Origin: Rhabditoides inermis
Lineage: Eukaryota > Nematoda > Chromadorea > Rhabditida > Rhabditidae
Reading direction: 5' to 3'
NCBI GenBank assembly: GCA_963966185.1
Contig: CAWZYM010000410.1
Coordinates: 226,001-290,000 of the forward strand
DNA: 64,000 nt
Made by a program: the position numbers and the translations under genes. Positions within the stretch are counted from its first letter, which is position 1. Every line of letters starts with the position of its first letter. Of this stretch, positions 31,134 to 44,288 are shown one piece after another. The notes beneath the pieces were generated by a model. That model did not search any database and had not been told where the DNA came from. It saw nothing but the letters and a program-made list of their open reading frames with translations.

Positions 31134-33536
31134 TCGCCCTGGCAGGGCTATATAAAATTTGCTATGACGGGTGTGGCTACCTTTTTCACAGCATCTAGCT
31201 CAGTGACTATTACACCTACACAGCTCATACTCTAAACTTAACATTCTTATGGTGACCGCATGCAATCGTTTCTATTTCACGCTCACACCTCTACTTACCG
31301 TATGACTTTACTAACAACTTGACATAGCCTGAAAAACTTTTCACCCATATGCTCAGTCCATGTTTTCAGATGTGGTTCTCATACTGTAAACTTAGACTCA
31401 GCACACTATATTGACTTGACACACGTCACTAGGACTCATTCCGATAACTCCTTATATGGGTTTATATGGAATTTCTAAAATTTCAAAAGGACATAACTCA
31501 AGACTGAAGAAACATTTCACACTCAAACTACAAACTTAAAATCAACTAATCACTCCTAACAGACACACATTAGCATAGGTTCCTATCTAATTTCCTTAAA
31601 TGGGTTCACTAACAACTCGGTTCACTTCTATGTAAACCTACCTTCAAACGTCATATTTTGTCATGAAACTTGCACAGTAACATGAAACATGCGTGTTATT
31701 TACAGTTTTACAGTTTCATTTCGAAAAACCAAATCAAAAAAGTTTTACAGCATTTTTCATGTTCTGACAGGATCAATCACGTAAGATGCAAAACGCAAAA
31801 AACCTTGAATATCTTTGTTAGTTTTGAAGACTAAATCTTCAAACTTTAGCTGATCATAGAAGACACTTGGCCGTTCACACCATTCCAATTTCAAACTAAA
31901 TACTCATTCCGTTTTCAAAATATAAATATTCAAATTTTCGTAGAAATTTTACATTTTTGATCATAACTTCTTTCGTTTTCAATATTAATTTTTCAAATTT
32001 TCATGCAGATGAACATAACTCAAGACTGAAGAAACATTTCACACTTAAACTACAAACTTAAGATCAACTAATCACTTTTAACAGACACACAATAGCATAG
32101 GTTCTTATCTCATTTCCTTAAATGGGTTCACTAACAACTCGGTCCACTTCTATGTAAACCTACCTTCAAACTTCATATTTTGACATGAAACTTGCACAGT
32201 AACATGAAACATGCATGTTATTTGCAGTTTTACAGTTTCATTTCGAAAAACCGGTTCAAAAAAGTTTTACAGCATTTTTCATTTTCTGACAGGATCAATC
32301 ACGTAAGATGCAAAACGCAAAAACCTTGAATATCTTTGTTAGTTTTGAAGACTAAATTTTCAAACTACAGCTGATGATAGAAGACACTTGGCCGTTCACA
32401 CCATTTCAATTTCAAATGAAATACTCATTCCGTTTTCAAAATATGAATGTTCAAATTTTCGTGGAAATTTTAGATTTTTCATCATAACTTCTTTCGTTTT
32501 CAATATTAATTTTTCAAATTTTTATGGTAAATCACTCTCTATGACACAATCAACACAAACACGTATGCTGAACTCTATTACTGAAAATAAAAATCATATT
32601 CCATGATTCACTAGATCAACTACAATCCCTTACTATCTAAGCATTGAGACCTGGATTTTGCACAGTAATTCATAACTCAAAAACTAATATTTACTGACAA
32701 AGATTCAGATTTTTCGCTTCACTCTAGAAGAATTTCACTTTTTCAAAAAACCTTGATTTTTAAATAAATGTGGCTCATTTTTGCAGTTGAGCATATTGAC
32801 CGCTGACAGGATCAATCAGGCAAGATGCAAAACGTAAAATACAGTAGATCTAAGTTTCAACTTCTTAAAAAAAACTAATTTTAATTCTCTCATTCCTTTC
32901 ACCAATGACACCTTAGGTCCTGAGTACCTGCCAGGTACCGTCTCACCTGTCGCCTCTCACATGTCACCTGAGATAAATTAGCATAAACTTTAAATTGCAC
33001 TTTACGACCCTGCAACTTTCGTTTAGATGAGAGTTGACACCTGGATTTTCCTATTTAATTATTATTACCGTAATACCTTCATTCATGAATTATTTCACAT
33101 TTTTTAAAACGTTTCAATTTTATTTTTTTTTCAATTTTCGTCTGTTTGAAACTGAAAATTGTACTAAAATTTATATCTCGGTTGGTTTTCAAGGTAGAAC
33201 GTCCATACTTGGTACAAGTAACAAGAAAACAAGTTCATTTGTTTGGTAAACAACAACAGGAAACAAGTAAACAAATAAGTAAACAACTCCAAATCTTCTC
33301 ATTTTGATGTCTAATCGATACTAAATCAATCGGACATTTACAAAGTAGAGTTTACCAGTTAGGTAAACAAATAAACAAAGTAGTAAACAACTCCAATACT
33401 TGAAATTCCGATGTCTGATGTGTACTAGATCCATAGGAGAGTTCAGATTTGTTTTTTTGATGAGTTGACGCGGAGAGGCGAGCGCGCCGAAGGCGCGCGA
33501 GCCTCGGAGCGCAGTGCGGCGGCGAAGCCGCCGCCA
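31134..33536 (+). repeat. Non-autonomous unit 1 of the main array (2,403 bp)
   Basis: Starts TCGCCCTGGCAGGGC preceded by A, three bases (TCA) after the CTAG of Helitron A. It contains an internal partial duplication of the 5' half near 32008. It ends after the second GAA hairpin at CCGCCA; the CTAG palindrome is missing. Confidence 0.85.
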
Positions 33537-35444
33537 TCGCCCCGGCTGGGGCTATATAAAATTTGCTATGGTGCTTGTATGTTTGTGTTTCACCACTTGT
33601 AGCTCAGACACTATTACACCTACACAGCTCATACTCTAAACTTAACATTCTTTTGGTGACCGCATGCAATCGTTTCATTTTCACACTCACACCTCTACTT
33701 ACCGTATGACTTTACTAACAACTTGACATAGCCTGAAAAAACTATTTATTCAAATGCTCAGTCCACGTTTCCATATGAAGTTCCGAAACTCTAAACTTAG
33801 ACTTGGCACACTATATTGACTTGACACACGTCTCTAGGACTCACTCCGATAACTCCTTATATGGGTTTATATAGAATTTCCAAAATTTCAGAAGGACATA
33901 ACTCAAGACTGAAGAAACATTTCACACTCAAACTACAAACTTGAGATCAACTAATCACTCTTAACAGACACACAATAGCATAGGTTCCTATCTCATTTCC
34001 TTAAATGGGTTCACTGACAACTCGGTCCACTTCTATGTAAACCTACCTTCAAACTTCATGTTTTGTCATGAAACTTGCACAGTACCATGAAACATGCATT
34101 TTATTTACAGTTTTACAGTTTCTTTTAGAAAACCCAGTTCAAAAAAGTTTTACACCATTTTTCATTTTCTGACAGGATCAATCACGTAAGATGCAAAACG
34201 CAAAAACCTTGAATATCTTTGTTAGTTTTGATGACTAAAATTTCAAACTTCAGCTGATGATAGAAGACACTTGGCCGTTCACGTCATTTTTATTTCAAAT
34301 GAAATACTCATTCCGTTTTCAAAATATGAATATTCAAATTTTCGTAGAAATTTTACATTTTTGATCATAACTTCTTTCTTTTCCAATATCAATTTTTCAA
34401 ATTTTAATGGTAAATCACTCTCTATGACACAATCAACACAAACACGTATGCTTAACTCTACTACTGGAAATAAAAATCATATTTCATGATTCACTAGATC
34501 AACTACAATCCCTTACTATATAAGAGTTGAGACCTGGATTTTACACAGCAATTCATAACTCAAAAACTAATATTTACTGACAAAGATTTAGATTTTTCGC
34601 TTCACTGTAGAAGGATTTCACTTTTTCAAAAAACCTTGAATTTCAACTAAATGTGGCTCATTTTTGCAGTTGAGCATATTGACCGCTGACAGGATCAATC
34701 AGGCAAGATGCAAAACGTGAAATACAGTACAACTATGTTTCAACTTCTTAGAAAAACTATTTTTAATTCTCTCATTCCTTTCACCAATGACACCTTAGGT
34801 CCTGAGTACCTGCCAGGTACCGTCTCACCTGTCGCCTCTCACATGTCACCTGAGATAAATTAGCATGAATTTCAAATTTCACTTTACGGCATAAACTTTA
34901 AATTGCACTTTACGACCCTGCAACTTTCGTTTAGATGAGAGTTGACACCTGGATTTTCCTATTTAATTATTATTACCGTAATACCTTCATTCATGAATTA
35001 TTTCACATTTTTTAAAACGTTTCAATTTTATTTTTTTTTCAATTTTCGTCTGTTTGAAACTGAAAATTGTACTAAAATTTATATCTCGGTTGGTTTTCAA
35101 GGTAGAACGTCCATACTTGGTACAAGTAACAAGAAAACAAGTTCATTTTTTTGGTAAACAACAACAGGAAACAAGTAAACAAATAAGTAAACAACTCCAA
35201 ATCTTCTCATTTTGATGTCTAATCGATACTAAATCAATCGGACATTTACAAAGTAGAGTTTACCAGTTAGGTAAACAAATAAACAAAGTAGTAAACAACT
35301 CCAATACTTGAAATTCCGATGTCTGATGTGTACTAGATCCATAGGAGAGTTCAGATTTGTTTTTTTGATGAGTTGACGCGGAGAGGCGAGCGCGCCGAAG
35401 GCGCGCGAGCCTCGGAGCGCAGTGCGGCGGCGAAGCCGCCGCCA
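33537..35444 (+). repeat. Non-autonomous unit 2 (1,908 bp)
   Basis: Starts TCGCCCCGGCTGGGGC. The first ~1,350 bp are nearly identical to the unit at 854. At about 34888 (CTTTACGGCATAAAC) it switches to the other unit subtype. It ends at CCGCCA without the palindrome. Confidence 0.85.
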
Positions 35445-38352
35445 TCGCCCCGGCTGGGGCTATATAAAATTTGCTATGGTGCTTGTATGTTTGTGTTTCA
35501 CCACTTGTAGCTCAGACACTATTACACCTACACAGCTCATACTCTAAACTTAACATTCTTTTGGTGACCGCATGCAATCGTTTCATTTTCACACTCACAC
35601 CTCTACTTACCGTATGACTTTACTAACAACTTGACATAGCCTGAAAAAACTATTTATTCAAATGCTCAGTCCACGTTTCCATATGAAGTTCCGAAACTCT
35701 AAACTTAGACTTGGCACACTATATTGACTTGACACACGTCTCTAGGACTCACTCCGATAACTCCTTATATGGGTTTATATAGAATTTCCAAAATTTCAGA
35801 AGGACATAACTCAAGACTGAAGAAACATTTCACACTCAAACTACAAACTTGAGATCAACTAATCACTCTTAACAGACACACAATAGCATAGGTTCCTATC
35901 TCATTTCCTTAAATGGGTTCACTGACAACTCGGTCCACTTCTATGTAAACCTACCTTCAAACTTCATGTTTTGTCATGAAACTTGCACAGTACCATGAAA
36001 CATGCACTTTATTTACAGTTTTACAGTTTCTTTTAGAAAACCCAGTTCAAAAAAGTTTTACACCATTTTTCATTTTCTGACAGGATCAATCACGTAAGAT
36101 GCAAAACGCAAAAACCTTGAATATCTTTGTTAGTTTTGATGACTAAAATTTCAAACTTCAGCTGATGATAGAAGACACTTGGCCGTTCACGTCATTTTTA
36201 TTTCAAATGAAATACTCATTCCGTTTTCAAAATATGAATATTCAAATTTTCGTAGAAATTTTACATTTTTGATCATAACTTCTTTCTTTTCCAATATCAA
36301 TTTTTCAAATTTTAATGGTAAATCACTCTCTATGACACAATCAACACAAACACGTATGCTTAACTCTACTACTGGAAATAAAAATCATATTTCATGATAC
36401 TATTACACCTACACAGCTCATACTCCAAACTTAACACTCTTATGGTGACCGCATGCAATCGTTTCATTTTCACGCTCACAGCTCTACTTACCGTATGACT
36501 TTACTAAGAACTTGACATAGCCTGAAATACTTTCCACCCATATGCTCAGTCCATGTTTCAAGATGTGAATCTCATACTGTAAACTTAGACTTAGCACACT
36601 ATATTGACTTGACACACGTCACTGGGACTCATTCCGATAACTCCTTATATGGGTTTATATTGAATTACCAAAACTTCAGAAGGACATAACTCAAGACTGA
36701 AGGAACATTTCACACTCAAACTACAAACTTAAGATCAACTAATCACTCTTAACAGACACACAATCGCATAGGTTCCTATCTCATTTCTTTAAATGGGTTC
36801 ACTAACAACTCGGTACACTTCTATGTAAACCTACCTTCAAACTTCATATTTTGTCATGAAAATCGCACAGTAACAAGAAACATGCGTGTTATTTACAGTT
36901 TTACAGTTTCATTACGAAAAACCATTTCAAAAAAGTTTTACAGCATTTTTCATTTTCTGACAGGATCAATCACGTAAGATGCAAAACGCAAAAACCTTGA
37001 ATATCTTTGTCAGTTTTGAAGACTAAAATTTCAAACTTCAGCTGATAATAGAAGACACTTGGCCGTTCACACCATTTCAATTTCAAATGAAATACTCATT
37101 CCGTTTTCAAAATATGAATATTCAAATTTTCGTAGAAATTTTACATTTTTGATCATAACTTCTTTCGTTTTCAATATTAATTTTTCAAATTTTTATGGTA
37201 AATTACTCTCTATGACACAATCAACACAAACACGTATGCTCAGCTCTATTACTGAAAATAAAAATCATATTTCATGATTCACTAGATCAACTACAATCCC
37301 TTACTATCTAAGAGTTGAGACCTGGATTTTGCACAGTAATTCATAACTCAAAAACTAATATTTACTGACAAAGATTCAGATTTTTCGCTTCACTGTAGAA
37401 GGATTTCATTTTTTCAAAAAACCTCGATTTTCAACTAAATGTGGCTCATTTTTGCAGTTGAGCATATGGACCGCTGACAGGATCAATCAGGCAAGATGCA
37501 AAACATGAAATACAGTACATCTGAGTTTCAACTTCTTAGAAAAATGAATAATTCTCTCATCCCTTTCACCAATGACACCTTAGGTCCTGAGTACCTGCCA
37601 GGTACCATCTCACCTGTGGCCTCTCACCTGTCACCTGAGATAAATCAGCATAAACGTCAAATTTCACTTTACGACCCTGTAACTTTTGTCTAAATGAGAG
37701 TTGACACCTGGATTTTTCTATTTACTTATCACTACCGTAAAACCTTTATTCATGAAATATTTCAGATTTGTATTTATTGTTTGAATTTTAATTAATTTTT
37801 CAATTTCCGTTTTTTTAATACTCAGAAATGTTATAAAATTTATAACTTTGTTATTTTTTGAGGTAGAAGGTTCATACTTGGTACAGGTAACAAGTAAATA
37901 ATTACAATTTTTTAGGTAAACAACTTAAGTAAACAAGTAAACAAAAAAGTAAACAACTCCAAATCTCCTGATTTTGATATCTAATCGATACTAAACCTTC
38001 AGGAGATTTGAGGTATAGTGTTTACAAGTTATGTAAACAAGTAAACAAAGTTGTAAACAATTCCAAAACTAGAGATTTTGATGTCTGATGTGTACTAGAG
38101 CCATAGAAGAGTTCAAAGTTAGTGTTAAAAGTCAGGTAAACAAGTAAACAAACATGTAAACAACTATAAAATTTGAGATTTCGATCTCTGATGTGTACTG
38201 GAGCCATAGTAGAGTTTAGGTTTGAAGTGTTGATGATTTGACGCGGAGAGGCGAGCGCGCCGAAGGCGCGCGAGCCTCGAAGCACAGTGCGGCGGCGAAG
38301 CCGCCGCCACTAGCGGGCCGGAGGCGAGCGAAGCGAGCCTCCGGCCCGCTAG
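35445..38352 (+). repeat. Non-autonomous unit 3, composite (2,908 bp)
   Basis: A 954-bp 5' part joins, at about 36399, a second unit lacking its first ~85 bp (ATACTATTACACCTACAC). It ends with three hairpins and the CTAG palindrome. Unit 7 has the same length and the same internal joint. Confidence 0.85.
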
Positions 38353-40379
38353 TCGCCCCGGCTGGGGCTATATAAAATTTGCTATGGTCCTTGTGGCTGG
38401 GGATTTCACAACATCTAGCTCAGTGACTATTACACCTACACAGCTCATACTCTAAACTTAACATTCTTCTTGTGACAGCATGCGATCGTTTCATTTTCAC
38501 AATCACAGCTCTACTTACCGTATGACTTTACTAACAACTTGACATAGCCTGAAAAACTTTTCACCCATATGCTCAGTCCATGTTTCAAGATGTGAATCTC
38601 ATACTGTAAACTTAGACTTAGCACACTACATTGACTTGACACACGTCACTGGGACTCATTCCGATAACTCCTTATATGGGTTTATATAGAATTACCAAAA
38701 CTTCAGAAGGACATAACTCAAGACTGAAGGAACATTTCACACTCAAACTACAAACTTAAGATCAACTAATCACTCTTAACAGACACACAATCGCATAGGT
38801 TCCTATCTCATTTCTTTAAATGGGTTCACTAACAACTCGGTACACTTCTATGTAAACCTACCTTCAAACTTCATATTTTGTCATGAAAATCGCACAGTAA
38901 CAAGAAACATGCGTGTTATTTACAGTTTTACAGTTTCATTACGAAAAACCATTTCAAAAAAGTTTTACAGCATTTTTCATTTTCTGACAGGATCAATCAC
39001 GTAAGATGCAAAACGCAAAAACCTTGAATATCTTTGTCAGTTTTGAAGACTAAAATTTCAAACTTCAGCTGATAATAGAAGACACTTGGCCGTTCACACC
39101 ATTTCAATTTCAAATGAAATACTCATTCCGTTTTCAAAATATGAATATTCAAATTTTCGTAGAAATTTTACATTTTTGATCATAACTTCTTTCGTTTTCA
39201 ATATTAATTTTTCAAATTTTTATGGTAAATTACTCTCTATGACACAATCAACACAAACACGTATGCTCAGCTCTATTACTGAAAATAAAAATCATATTTC
39301 ATGATTCACTAGATCAACTACAATCCCTTACTATCTAAGAGTTGAGACCTGGATTTTGCACAGTAATTCATAACTCAAAAACTAATATTTACTGACAAAG
39401 ATTCAGATTTTTCGCTTCACTGTAGAAGGATTTCATTTTTTCAAAAAACCTCGATTTTCAACTAAATGTGGCTCATTTTTGCAGTTGAGCATATGGACCG
39501 CTGACAGGATCAATCAGGCAAGATGCAAAACATGAAATACAGTACATCTGAGTTTCAACTTCTTAGAAAAATGAATAATTCTCTCATCCCTTTCACCAAT
39601 GACACCTTAGGTCCTGAGTACCTGCCAGGTACCATCTCACCTGTGGCCTCTCACCTGTCACCTGAGATAAATCAGCATAAACGTCAAATTTCACTTTACG
39701 ACCCTGTAACTTTTGTCTAAATGAGAGTTGACACCTGGATTTTTCTATTTACTTATCACTACCGTAAAACCTTTATTCATGAAATATTTCAGATTTGTAT
39801 TTATTGTTTGAATTTTAATTAATTTTTCAATTTCCGTTTTTTTAATACTCAGAAATGTTATAAAATTTATAACTTTGTTATTTTTTGAGGTAGAAGGTTC
39901 ATACTTGGTACAGGTAACAAGTAAATAATTACAATTTTTTAGGTAAACAACTTAAGTAAACAAGTAAACAAAAAAGTAAACAACTCCAAATCTCCTGATT
40001 TTGATATCTAATCGATACTAAACCTTCAGGAGATTTGAGGTATAGTGTTTACAAGTTATGTAAACAAGTAAACAAAGTTGTAAACAATTCCAAAACTAGA
40101 GATTTTGATGTCTGATGTGTACTAGAGCCATAGAAGAGTTCAAAGTTAGTGTTAAAAGTCAGGTAAACAAGTAAACAAACATGTAAACAACTATAAAATT
40201 TGAGATTTCGATCTCTGATGTGTACTGGAGCCATAGTAGAGTTTAGGTTTGAAGTGTTGATGATTTGACGCGGAGAGGCGAGCGCGCCGAAGGCGCGCGA
40301 GCCTCGAAGCACAGTGCGGCGGCGAAGCCGCCGCCACTAGCGGGCCGGAGGCGAGCGAAGCGAGCCTCCGGCCCGCTAG
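38353..40379 (+). repeat. Non-autonomous unit 4 (2,027 bp)
   Basis: Complete unit from TCGCCCC to the CTAG palindrome. From about 39000 on it is almost identical to the next unit and to the second half of unit 3. Confidence 0.88.
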
Positions 40380-42405
40380 TCGCCCTGGCAGGGCTATATA
40401 AAATTTGCTATGACGGGTGTGGCTACCTTTTTCACAGCATCTAGCTCAGTGACTATTACACCTACACAGCTCATACTCCAAACTTAACACTCTTATGGTG
40501 ACCGCATGCAATCGTTTCATTTTCACGCTCACAGCTCTACTTACCGTATGACTTTACTAAGAACTTGACATAGCCTGAAATACTTTCCACCCATATGCTC
40601 AGTCCATGTTTCAAGATGTGAATCTCATACTGTAAACTTAGACTTAGCACACTATATTGACTTGACACACGTCACTGGGACTCATTCCGATAACTCCTTA
40701 TTTGGGTTTATATAGAATTTCCAAAATTTCCGAAGGACATAACTCAATACTGAAGAAACTTTTCACACTCAAACTACAAACTTAAGATCAAATAATCATT
40801 CTTAACAGACACACATGAGCATAGGTTCATATCTCTTTTCCTTAAATGGGTTCACTAACAACTCGGTCCACTTCTATGTAAACCTACCTTCAAACTTTAT
40901 ATTTTGTCATGAAACTTGCACAGTAACATGAAACATGCGTGTTATTTACAGTTTTACATTTTCATTTCAAAAAACCAGTTCAAAAAAGTTTTACAGCAAT
41001 TTTCATTTTCTGACAGGATCAATCACGTAAGATGCAAAACGCAAAAACCTTGAATATCTTTGTTTGTTTTGAAGACTAAAATTTCAAACTTTAGCTGATG
41101 ATAGAAGACACTTGGCCGTTCACACCATTTCAATTTCAAATGAAATACTCATTCCGTTTTCAAAATATGAATATTCAAATTTTCGTAGAAATTTTACATT
41201 TTTGATCATAACTTCTTTCGTTTTCAATATTAATTTTTCAAATTTTTATGGTAAATTACTCTCTATGACACAATCAACACAAACACGTATGCTCAGCTCT
41301 ATTACTGAAAATAAAAATCATATTTCATGATTCACTAGATCAACTACAATCCCTTACTATCTAAGAGTTGAGACCTGGATTTTGCACAGTAATTCATAAC
41401 TCAAAAACTAATATTTACTGACAAAGATTCAGATTTTTCGCTTCACTGTAGAAGGATTTCATTTTTTCAAAAAACCTCGATTTTCAACTAAATGTGGCTC
41501 ATTTTTGCAGTTGAGCATATGGACCGCTGACAGGATCAATCAGGCAAGATGCAAAACATGAAATACAGTACATCTGAGTTTCAACTTCTTAGAAAAATGA
41601 ATAATTCTCTCATCCCTTTCACCAATGACACCTTAGGTCCTGAGTACCTGCCAGGTACCATCTCACCTGTGGCCTCTCACCTGTCACCTGAGATAAATCA
41701 GCATAAACGTCAAATTTCACTTTACGACCCTGTAACTTTTGTCTAAATGAGAGTTGACACCTGGATTTTTCTATTTACTTATCACTACCGTAAAACCTTT
41801 ATTCATGAAATATTTCAGATTTGTATTTATTGTTTGAATTTTAATTAATTTTTCAATTTCCGTTTTTTTAATACTCAGAAATGTTATAAAATTTATAACT
41901 TTGTTATTTTTTGAGGTAGAAGGTTCATACTTGGTACAGGTAACAAGTAAATAATTACAATTTTTTAGGTAAACAACTTAAGTAAACAAGTAAACAAAAA
42001 AGTAAACAACTCCAAATCTCCTGATTTTGATATCTAATCGATACTAAACCTTCAGGAGATTTGAGGTATAGTGTTTACAAGTTATGTAAACAAGTAAACA
42101 AAGTTGTAAACAATTCCAAAACTAGAGATTTTGATGTCTGATGTGTACTAGAGCCATAGAAGAGTTCAAAGTTAGTGTTAAAAGTCAGGTAAACAAGTAA
42201 ACAAACATGTAAACAACTATAAAATTTGAGATTTCGATCTCTGATGTGTACTGGAGCCATAGTAGAGTTTAGGTTTGAAGTGTTGATGATTTGACGCGGA
42301 GAGGCGAGCGCGCCGAAGGCGCGCGAGCCTCGAAGCACAGTGCGGCGGCGAAGCCGCCGCCACTAGCGGGCCGGAGGCGAGCGAAGCGAGCCTCCGGCCC
42401 GCTAG
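40380..42405 (+). repeat. Non-autonomous unit 5 (2,026 bp)
   Basis: Starts with the TCGCCCTGGCAGGGC terminus variant and ends with the CTAG palindrome. It keeps the GTAAACAA array and the two CTGACAGGATCAATCA blocks. Confidence 0.88.
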
Positions 42406-44288
42406 TCGCCCCGGCTGGGGCTATATAAAATTTGCTATGGTCCTTGTGGCTACCTTTTTCACAACATCTAGCTCTGTGACTATTACACCTACACAGCTCA
42501 TACTCTAAACTTAACATTCTTATGGTGACCGCATGCAATCGTTTCTATTTCACGCTCACACCTCTACTTACCGTATGACTTTACTAACAACTTGACATAG
42601 CCTGAAAAACTTTTCACCCATATGCTCAGTCCATGTTTCAAGATGTGAGTTTCATACTGTAAACTTAGACTTAGCACACTATATTGACTTGACACACGTC
42701 ACTAGGACTCATTCCGATAACTCCTTATTTGGGTTTATATAGAATTTCCAAAATTTCCGAAGGACATAACTCAATACTGAAGAAACTTTTCACACTCAAA
42801 CTACAAACTTAAGATCAAATAATCATTCTTAACAGACACACATGAGCATAGGTTCATATCTCTTTTCCTTAAATGGGTTCACTAACAACTCGGTCCACTT
42901 CTATGTAAACCTACCTTCAAACTTTATATTTTGTCATGAAACTTGCACAGTAACATGAAACATGCGTGTTATTTACAGTTTTACATTTTCATTTCAAAAA
43001 ACCAGTTCAAAAAAGTTTTACAGCAATTTTCATTTTCTGACAGGATCAATCACGTAAGATGCAAAACGCAAAAACCTTGAATATCTTTGTTTGTTTTGAA
43101 GACTAAAATTTCAAACTTTAGCTGATGATAGAAGACACTTGGCCGTTCACACCATTTCAATTTCAAATAAAATACTTATTCCGTTTTCAAAATATAAATA
43201 TTCAAACTTTCGTAGAAATTTTACATTTTTGATCATAACTTCTTTCGTTTTTGATATTAATTTTTCAAATTTTTATGGTAAATTACTCTCTATAACACAA
43301 TCAACACAAACACGTGTGCTTAACTCTATTACTGAAAATAAAAATCATATTTCATGATTCACTAGATCAACTACAATCCCTTTCTATCTAAGAGTTGAGA
43401 CCTGGATTTTGCACAGTAATTCATAACTCAAAAACTAATATTTACTGACAAAATTTCAGATTTTTCGCTTCACTGTAGAAGGATTTCACTTTTTCAAAAA
43501 AACCTTCATTTTCAACTAAATGTGGCTCATTTTTGCAGTTGAGCATATTGACCGCTGACAGGATCAATCAGGCAAGATGCAAAACGTAAAATACAGTAGA
43601 TCTAAGTTTCAACTTCTTAAAAAAAACTAATTTTAATTCTCTCATTCCTTTCACCAATGACACCTTAGGTCCTGAGTACCTGCCAGGTACCGTCTCACCT
43701 GTCGCCTCTCACATGTCACCTGAGATAAATTAGCATAAACTTTAAATTGCACTTTACGACCCTGCAACTTTCGTTTAGATGAGAGTTGACACCTGGATTT
43801 TCCTATTTAATTATTATTACCGTAATACCTTCATTCATGAATTATTTCACATTTTTTAAAACGTTTCAATTTTATTTTTTTTTCAATTTTCGTCTGTTTG
43901 AAACTGAAAATTGTACTAAAATTTATATCTCGGTTGGTTTTCAAGGTAGAACGTCCATACTTGGTACAAGTAACAAGAAAACAAGTTCATTTGTTTGGTA
44001 AACAACAACAGGAAACAAGTAAACAAATAAGTAAACAACTCCAAATCTTCTCATTTTGATGTCTAATCGATACTAAATCAATCGGACATTTACAAAGTAG
44101 AGTTTACCAGTTAGGTAAACAAATAAACAAAGTAGTAAACAACTCCAATACTTGAAATTCCGATGTCTGATGTGTACTAGATCCATAGGAGAGTTCAGAT
44201 TTGTTTTTTTGATGAGTTGACGCGGAGAGGCGAGCGCGCCGAAGGCGCGCGAGCCTCGGAGCGCAGTGCGGCGGCGAAGCCGCCGCCA
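42406..44288 (+). repeat. Non-autonomous unit 6 (1,883 bp)
   Basis: Starts TCGCCCC and ends at CCGCCA without the CTAG palindrome. It recurs as unit 8 exactly 4,791 bp downstream. Confidence 0.88.
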
